Assembly (NCBI GenBank): GCA_002900995.3
Contig: CM035307.1
Span: 3,224,001-3,288,000, forward strand
Length of the DNA: 64,000 bases
Source: Ganoderma boninense
Lineage: Eukaryota; Basidiomycota; Agaricomycetes; Polyporales; Polyporaceae
Direction: 5' to 3'
Part shown: one piece after another, positions 57,078 through 64,000 of the stretch
Position numbering within the stretch: position 1 is the stretch's first letter
How the letters are laid out: each line of letters opens with the position of its first letter
Notes under the pieces: model-generated
What the model saw: only the letters and a program-made list of their open reading frames with translations
The model's database searches: none
What the model was told of the DNA's origin: nothing
Program-made: the position numbers and the translations under genes

Positions 57078-58264
57078 ATGACCCGTACACCTCCTTTGCC
57101 TCCTCTCCGTCCAGTGCTTTCCCCTCACCGCCCTCCCAGAATATAACCCTCGTCTCGTTGGCGCACCCAAGACCCTCGGTGAGTCTCTGCCCATCTCTAC
57201 ACATCCTTATCGTTCACCCAGATGGGCTTGGTCACCCCACTCCTATCCGTGTTTAACGCATACCCCTTACATCTTTTACTTTGCCTTCATTCTTCCACCC
57301 GCGCCCACCGACGTGTCTCTCTCTCGTATCGGCGTTCCGTCCCGCTAACGCACCCCGCAGAGCACACGGTGTACATCGAGCAGAACGGGAGCATCGTCTC
57401 GTCCTTCCACGACATCCCCCTCTTCGCGGACCAGAACAATGGCATCCTGAACATGGTCGTCGAAGTCCCCTGCTGAACCAACGCCAAGATGGAGATCTCC
57501 AAGGATGAGCCTTTCAACCCCATCAAGCAGGGCGTCAAGAAGGGCCGTCTCCGCTTCGTCCGCAACTGCTTCCCCCACCACGGCTGCATCTGGAACTACG
57601 GTACATTTCCCCAGGTGCGTGCCCTGGTCACCCCTGCTCCGTTTCGAAGCATTCAGTCTGATTCTATTCGCGCGTCGCACTGTCTTGTATCCGGCTGCGA
57701 TCTTACCATCCCCTAACGTCGTGTCCATTCGCACCCGCTCCCCCATATGCGCTCCGGTCCTGCACGGCAGAGCGGGGAGGACCCGCAGCAGACGCACCCC
57801 GAGACCAACGCGCAGGGCGACAACGACCCGCTCGACGCGTGTGCGAGATCGGCGAGTAGGTCGGGCAGGTGAAGCAGGTCAAGGTGCTCTGCATCATGGC
57901 CCTCCTCGACGAGGGCGAGACGGACTGGAAGGTGATCGTGATCGACGTGCGCGACCCGCTCGCGTCGCGCATGAACGGCATCGAGGACGTCGAGCGCCAG
58001 CTCCCCGGCCTCATCCGCGCCACCAACGAGTGGTTCCGCATCTACAAGATCCCCGACGGCAAGCCCGAGAACAACTTCGCGTTCTCTGGCGAGGCCAAGA
58101 ACAAGAAGTACGCGACCGAGATCATCCACGAGTGCCACGAGGCCTGGCGCCGCCTCGTCACTGGGGAGAGCCCCGCCAAGACGGCATCGTACGACCTCTC
58201 GATGTGCACCGTCGTCCTCATCCAAGTCGTATGGAAGCGACGGCTACCTGAGCATTCACCGTGA
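57078..58264 (+). pseudogene. IPP1: Inorganic pyrophosphatase, decayed copy
   Basis: Family I soluble pyrophosphatase, which hydrolyses PPi to drive biosynthesis. Exons 57078-57084, 57140-57178, 57361-57614 and 57771-58264 rebuild [103 protein letters not shown] and [14 protein letters not shown]. The gene is broken: at 57473-57475 the Trp of the conserved VPRWTNAK is TGA (and the Arg before it is a Cys codon); after GDNDPLD two bases are surplus near 57838; at 57862-57864 the expected GEQVG has TAG; and three residues (YTG) are absent just after. The Tyr of HHGYI is Cys and the Trp of TWEDP is Gly. The C-terminal 50 residues and the SIDKWFF end are missing. With introns kept, this is a duplicated rather than a retroposed copy; a working copy should exist elsewhere. 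Confidence 0.85.
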
Positions 58265-61094
58265 GCGGTGACACGGTCAAGCGATGTCGCCGTACCCTTC
58301 GCCATTCTCGAAGCCGCCTCCGCTGCGTTTCTCGATGTCTCCTCGCGCTCCACAAGGTCACACGGGTTGAGCGCTATGCCTTATCTAGCTCCCTTCGGCT
58401 GATAAATACAGCGTTAGTCCCACCCATGGCGATCTTCGCGTACGCGGTCGATGAGGATGGTAAGTACTCGGACCGCGTGTCCTTCAACGCGAACAACCCC
58501 GGAGCAGACGGCTATGCCAACAGTGTGGGAGACGTGGATATCACCCGGTGTGTGAGTCTCCTCCACCGGGTGGCGGTCCTTCATAGACGCGTTACCCGGC
58601 TTGACACGGTGGGGTGCATTTTCGCAACGCGACATCCGGGAGCGAGTGTGACTGACATCAATTCGCGTTCATACCTAGACGCACCCAACTACGGGTTCGT
58701 CCCGATGGACGAACACCTCCCGCAATACACCAAGAGCAAGTCATACGGCTGGTGTTCTCAGCATTCACGAGTCACGCCCTTGTTCCATAGGCTCTGCTCA
58801 GGCACCCCGGACTCGGACTTGCTTCGCCGCCATCCCTGCGGCCTATAGACGCCTCAACTCTCGACCCCCATTCTTTCTCGTTTGCGTCGGTATCTCGCTG
58901 CACTCATCACGTTTCCCTCGTCGTCGCTTTCCTTCAGCGGGCCACGTTAATGTCTTGGTCCTGGGTAGAGGGACATGAGCAGCTCCGTGAAACGCGCAGC
59001 GATCGCCCATCGGGGTGCTGTGTGCGATGGTTGCTGGGACCTCTGCGTCGATCATCGTCGCTCGGTGAGCCTAGCGCATCGTCTCCCGGCGAGCATAGGC
59101 GAGCATGTGCACGATCAATTGTCGCCCCACGAGCAGCTTCAGCGGGTCGTGACTAGTTGTGCGGATGCGGTGCCATGTCGGGCTGTGCGCGAGAACAGTG
59201 CCTTACGCGGTCTTGCGGCGCCTCCTCTGTCCGTCCTTACACTCCTCACATGCCAGACATGGGACGCCTCTATATACTGTTTCTACGTTCTCTTGGTCTA
59301 AGTCGGTCGGCCGTCGTCAATGTAGTCCTCAGATTTTCCAGTACGTTCTCTACCACCTACCCATACATCGTTGCCATCTGCATCCCCATCTGTCCACGAC
59401 CATCGTGCATGAAGGCAGAGGACGGCAGTCGTCAGTGTCTCCATTTGTCGCGCATGCTCTCATTTGTCTCCCGGCCCGTGTCCTATCATATCACAACGGC
59501 AGCAACTGCGGCGGTGGCGACGCCCGCGATGAGGGACCCGTTGTTAGCCATGCTCAGTTGGCCGTCTATATGCACTACGACGCCAAGATTGTGCCACTCG
59601 AGCCCGTTATTGGGCGTAATTCATCATGCACAAGTCTCAGCCCCATGTAGAGGGAGACAGACAGCGTGGTGTTGCTAGCGTGGCTTCCCACATACCGGCA
59701 TGCAACTTCCACCTAGTCAAGGTCGAAGTAAGTTGACATCGGTCGAAAGCACATTCGCGCGTCAACTCTAAACTCAAGTCGAGAAACATGGGCGTGGATG
59801 CGACCAATACGTACAGCGATGCTTAGCAACAGGAACACAGGGGATGAAGTGGCTATAGACGATGACGGTGGCCACCCGATGGGTACAAAATTCGTCAATT
59901 TCTCCGTCCCGAACGAACAGAACGGGGGGGTGGGCGTTGTGTTCCATGAGACGGATTGAGTCGGTGGGGAGAGGAATCACAGACTTATGCGGCCCACGAT
60001 GGCGATGTGCAGGGAGACGGGACGGGCGCCAGTGCCTGGAGCCTCAGACCCGTGGCCGTCGGCCGCCTTGCGCGTGAGAAGAGTACAGCTATGAAGCTCA
60101 AGACCGTTATCTGCGAAGTCCGAACAACCCAGATTCCTTTCAGGCCTTGATCTGAGCGTCGAACCGAGATGTCAGCCAAAAGTCAGCAGTTCGGTCTGCC
60201 GCGCGCAGTCAGTGGACTCGAACCCCGCAGCCACTGCCTGGGCATAATCGCGAGCCTGGCAGCCACGGACACTCGTGATCGTCGCCATCGCGAATACGGG
60301 CGCTGACTATCTGGAGATCACGGAGGGGGAGGTAGCGGTGCTTTATGGTGCTGGAAAAGCCTGATGAGGGGGAAGATCTGGACGGGGGTTCAGAGCGGTG
60401 ACTGCCGGGCGATTGGGGACAAAGTGGTGGTGACGCATAATACGAGTGTCGTTGCCGCGAGTCTGCTGTATGATGCTTACTTGCGACTCGGAATACCCGA
60501 CGGGAGACGCGCCCGCCGTCCAGTAGCGTCCAGTCCGACGTGCCGTACCTGACTTCAAAGTCGAGACACACTCCTCCGCTGTGGCTGCACGTGTCCAGGC
60601 CCTGAAGCACCCGGGTAATGTTGGACTTCGCATCTCGGTGTCGGCAACCACGGGTCCCCCCAATGGGATCTCACGAGCGGCATTCGTCCATGAGGAGTCG
60701 GAGGCTGACATAATGCTTCGCAAATCCGAACTCTCATTGGGTCGGCTTTCGGTGGTTCCGGCGGGCGCCGGCAGCCAAGCTGGTCGGCATTCACCGACTT
60801 CTTTGGTCCCCGCATATATTCCCAACGGTGATCGGGCATGATCGAAGGCAAATCGACCTCTCCAAAACAGGCAACTATACGGCACTTCACTAATCTCACT
60901 GCCATGGATCTGAGATTCAGCAGTAGGCGCACAGTAATCTCTTATTTGGTGCTTTGTTCACGACACACCAGATTCAGCCGAGATCAAATCAGCCTATCCA
61001 GTTTCTGAGGTGCGCGAGGACATGTCCTTCGCTCTCTCTCTCTCCTCCCACCATCATCCCCTCTTGTCCTCAGCCCTCGTACGCCTACACTACC
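58265..61094. other. Intergenic, no certain gene
   Basis: About 2.8 kb. At 58426-58555 a plus-strand frame with exon-like composition reads MAIFAYAVDEDGKYSDRVSF and NANNPGADGYANSVGDVDIT; it may be the rest of the broken neighbour or another relic, but I do not recognise it. Around 60215 a motif resembles a tRNA B box without a foldable tRNA around it. Nothing else is supported. Confidence 0.35.
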
Positions 61095-61310
61095 ATGTCC
61101 ACCAACGTCACCCTCAACATCACGCTCATGGACGGCGTAACGGCCATCTTCCTCGCCGTCTTTGGAGGAGCGGGAGCTCTAGTCGCTATCCGGCGCCGCC
61201 TGCGACGGGCTACCGAGGCCGATCCTGAGGCGATCGCGATGGAGGTGGCCGGCGCCCTCGTCAACGCCGTCGTGTTGGAGGCCCCCGGTACCATGGACGC
61301 CTCCGATTGA
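61095..61310 (+). CDS. Small single-span membrane protein, hypothetical
   Basis: An intronless 71-residue frame, too small to assign. It begins MSTNVTLNITLMDGVTAIFL, with possible N-glycosylation sites NVT and NIT before a hydrophobic segment (VTAIFLAVFGGAGALVAI), then a strongly basic RRRLRRAT stop-transfer stretch and an acidic, Ala/Val-rich tail ending GTMDASD-stop. This topology, glycosylated short outside, one span, basic inside, is coherent. ATG 61095 has a good context (CTACCATGTC) and follows a CT-rich leader (61020-61090), as in expressed fungal genes. No family recognised; it could still be chance. Confidence 0.4.
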   Translation: MSTNVTLNITLMDGVTAIFLAVFGGAGALVAIRRRLRRATEADPEAIAMEVAGALVNAVVLEAPGTMDASD

Positions 61311-63479
61311 GGCTCGCTGCGGCTACGGTGCGTTTATCTGCTTTCATGACTGCGACGAGGCTCATCCAAGCTCGTCATCAGCCCCTCGTTTCATACGCGG
61401 ATGTTGAGTTCGCGGATGCGCTTTGTTCCAACCTTGTCAATACTTATCCGCTCCTAATAGGTTGCTGTTTATTCCGTTACCTATCCAACCAGGCCCTCCA
61501 TGGTGTCAGGAGCACGTATGTCATCCCCGACATTAGCGAAGCCATGGCGCTGACTTTCTCTTCCCGCAGGCTCGTTGAAGACTTAGGAGATTGGCTTGGC
61601 TAATTAGAATTCCTTCTTTTGTACCTGTTCCATCCCTCGATCTTACTTTCCTTACCCTCCTATTCCCGGTTGATTAGTACCTGTACTACCCTCTATCCTC
61701 GCTCCCGCGCTATACCTTTGAAAATTGCCGATGTACCTTTCCAAGGCTAAGGGCGATTATCTTCGCTTAGCACGTACCCTGCGTAACACACCTGACACTT
61801 CGGCTCCAACGTGGTGGCTATCATTTATATGGTTCTCATCTCCATCTGTAAAGCTGCAGCTTACTGGACTGGACTAGACTGTTACTTCCTGCATTACTTC
61901 CTCCCTACATCGCTATCATACTCACCAGTAAAATTAGAATGCCTGTACCGTAGAGACTAATATATTTTTCCAACGGACTGGACTTCATAACACATTTTAT
62001 ATCATCAAACACCCTCGACATGAAAACTCCTGGTTGCAGATCTACCATGGTTTGTACATCCGGGTGACGTCATTTACAATCGAGGAAGGACATGGGAACC
62101 CGTGGAACACGCGAGCATTTCGCGTAACTGTCGCTCCGACACCGCGCACTCCCATCATCGTCGGCCTGTCACCTACGAGATCGTCGATCAGCACACCTCC
62201 AGCAAGATGGTTGAGATGCTTTTCACGCGGCCCACCCGCTCTGCAGCATACATGAATGTTGGTGTCATCTCTCAAGTTGCCCTAAAACGACCTATCTGGG
62301 AGGCGAGCCGGTGTGTAGCTTTCCCTGCTGTTCTGTTCCGTCGGCCTAGCATCTCCGGAAACTGTGACCGCGATGGAGGCTCGTCCGTCTCGCTTGCCCA
62401 ACTTGAAGTTCTCAGCGAGCTCAAGTTCATCTTGGGTCAGAAGAAGCCCGTGCCTCTCGCAAGTCCTGGCGCCTCGCAAACTCACCAAGCACCCATCAGG
62501 ATAGTTCAAGGAGTCAGTTCCGTCTTCCCGTCATTCCTCGATACGGTCTGACATTGTGCAAATAGCTTTGCGATATGGTCCAGACCGATGTTCCATAGCG
62601 AGCGGTGCTGACCTACTAGCTACTAAGTACGAGCGCTGACGGCCTCGTCATCTCTCCTCCCGCCGCCAGCGCTTCCCACATATCCCATAGCCGCATCGGC
62701 CTCCTCAATTCAGCCCGTCCCATCGCCAATAAACCTTATCGATCTCATATACATTCACATATTCCATAGCGTTTTAGCAACCACAGCAGGAGCCAGTTGA
62801 TCCTACTCGTCTCTTCCAGGCTCCTGTAGCTCCCGAAGTTCATCGACCCCCACGTCTTCCGCGCCTATCTCTGACATCGGCGGAATCTTCAGTGCCCTGC
62901 GTCGAGCGCGAGTCGTCTCCATGATTGAGATAAATACTGTAGCCGATGTCATCACGATGACGATGCAGAATGATTCTTAGCGCGGGACCGAGTCCCATCA
63001 TGCCCGGGAGAACGACCTCGTCATCCCGAACTCTTGCGTGTTCTTCGCAGGTAAGACCAAGGGATATGGCGCGCTCCTGCTAGCACTGTGGGAAAGCCTC
63101 AATTTCGTCGAAATGCCCCCTCAATAAGATGCAAAAGGTGGGCGTCGCTTCGCACGCGCGTAGACAACCTCGGGGAATCAGCTTGACACTATCATGATCA
63201 TACAAAGGGTGTCGTATATAGTACAATGGGTCGCCAGTTAACTAGCAAGATGACGCCAGCTACCTGGATGACGATAGAGAGAACCTCTAACAATCGCGAG
63301 AACAGGTAACGACGACACGGCGACAAGAAAGGAACCAACAGGGAGACGACGATCATCAGACCCAATTTCCCGGCATTTCCAAGCCACAATACATCCATCG
63401 GAATACAGGTACACTGGGAGTGAGCTATTAGAGAAAACAAGTACAGGATGTCAAGCTACGGTTCGATTGACGTACCCTG
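61311..63479. other. Intergenic, no gene supported
   Basis: AT-richer than the rest at 61610-62000. Frames at 61307-61603 and 62102-62551 (plus) lack motifs. A hydrophobic minus-strand frame at 63198-63440 (LGLMIVVSLLVPFLSPC, LSIVIQVAGVILLVNW) could be two membrane spans and might be a further exon of the partial gene at the edge, but no splice joins it in frame. Confidence 0.35.
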
Positions 63480-64000
63480 TTAGACCTGCATATCCCCCTC
63501 CAAATCGGCGTACAAGCCAGCCGTTATCTGTCCGAGGCTTTTCGGAAGCTCTAGGATCGCATTGACGTGCTCGCGAGGGAAGGGAATCGTCTGGAGCGAG
63601 CTCGACAGGACGGCGTGGAGAGAGCCGAAGTAGAACGCCATGTGGTTCGCGATCATGTTGCTGTATGCGTTGAGGTTTTCAGTTTGGGTCTGAAGGAGGC
63701 TGGTGCGGGTAGAGAGTGTCAACGCCTTCGCACGCTCTAGCGCGATCGCCTCCTGGCGCCACGAGCTTTGTTGCGGGTCGGACTGCCCAGGCCACTGGCC
63801 ACGAGAACCGCCAGCGGGGGCGTTTCCACTAGGGGCTGCCTGGTTGTCGTAAAGGGGAGCTGCAGCAGCGTTGGGGGCGGGATGGAACTGGGAAGCAGCG
63901 GCCGTCGATGGATGCCCAGCGTTGCCGGTCCAGATGCTCGACGCGTCCCTGACGTGCGTCCCAGCCGCAAGGGCCCCTTCTTGCGACAGATTAGGAAGGG
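63480..64000 (-). CDS. Partial gene at the window edge, hypothetical
   Basis: An open minus-strand frame enters from beyond 64000 and runs about 173 codons to a stop at 63480. It starts with a disordered Ala/Pro/Asn-rich part (HPAPNAAAAPLYDNQAAPSG) and goes over into a helical part: RQEAIALERAKALTLSTRTS, LLQTQTENLNAYSNMIANHM, FYFGSLHAVLSSSLQTIPFP and LPKSLGQITAGLYADLEGDM. The helices suggest a coiled-coil or helical-bundle end. The stop coincides with a possible GTCTAA donor after CAG, so another exon may follow. I do not recognise the family. Confidence 0.55.
   Translation of the reverse strand, partial: LPNLSQEGALAAGTHVRDASSIWTGNAGHPSTAAASQFHPAPNAAAAPLYDNQAAPSGNAPAGGSRGQWPGQSDPQQSSWRQEAIALERAKALTLSTRTSLLQTQTENLNAYSNMIANHMAFYFGSLHAVLSSSLQTIPFPREHVNAILELPKSLGQITAGLYADLEGDMQV

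Noticed and set aside
60205..60300. Possible tRNA on the minus strand (B-box-like GGTTCGAGTCC)
   Set aside because: The T stem has mismatches and no acceptor stem, anticodon arm or clean A box could be formed around it.
1..64000. Bacterial-style operons, CRISPR arrays, riboswitches or terminators
   Set aside because: Spliceosomal introns in nearly every gene show that this is eukaryotic nuclear DNA; no direct-repeat arrays with spacers were found.

Overview
The window is nuclear DNA of a filamentous basidiomycete, most likely an Agaricomycete and perhaps of the Polyporales. Genes are densely interrupted by short GT-AG introns of about 45 to 75 bases, there are no operons, and the housekeeping genes are clearly fungal. 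Coding sequence is GC-rich. The protein kinase-like family seen twice is, as far as I know, typical of mushroom-forming fungi. I saw no tRNA, rRNA, CRISPR array or recognisable transposase or reverse transcriptase.

Layout. 0.3-8.4 kb is a compact housekeeping block: calcineurin B (-), mitochondrial tRNA-modification GTPase (+), AP-3 mu subunit (+), a SOD-fold mitoribosomal protein (-), OST2/DAD1 (+) and a DUF1748 protein (-). 9.7-11.0 kb holds a kinase-like gene. 13.4-26.5 kb contains three dispersed members (A +, B +, C -) of an undescribed small-protein family, interleaved with a 1.2 kb-residue coiled-coil protein (-) and an isochorismatase-like hydrolase (+). 26.5-31.5 kb is gene-poor, with an aldo-keto reductase relic and an orphan gene. 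31.5-33.7 kb is a divergent pair, an SR/RRM splicing factor (-) and ribosomal protein eL18 (+). 33.7-39.4 kb is gene-poor. 40.4-52.6 kb holds an ATF/CREB bZIP factor (+), the nucleolar GTPase NUG1 (+), a large MDR-like oxidoreductase (-) and a heme-dependent N-demethylase-like protein (-). 53.6-58.3 kb holds a second kinase copy and a decayed inorganic pyrophosphatase gene (+). The last 6 kb has a small membrane protein and a partial gene running off the edge.

The most interesting content is (i) the three-member small-protein family, whose members share an N-terminal motif (RFHPY), an acidic C-terminal block and a TATA-like box about 190-210 bp before the start codon; (ii) the kinase pair 44 kb apart, each copy broken by a different one-base indel; (iii) a pyrophosphatase with two in-frame stops and a frame change; and (iv) many single-base frame breaks in otherwise well-conserved genes, which may reflect assembly errors. 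All exon models were built by eye from splice signals and family conservation; boundaries may be off by a few bases.
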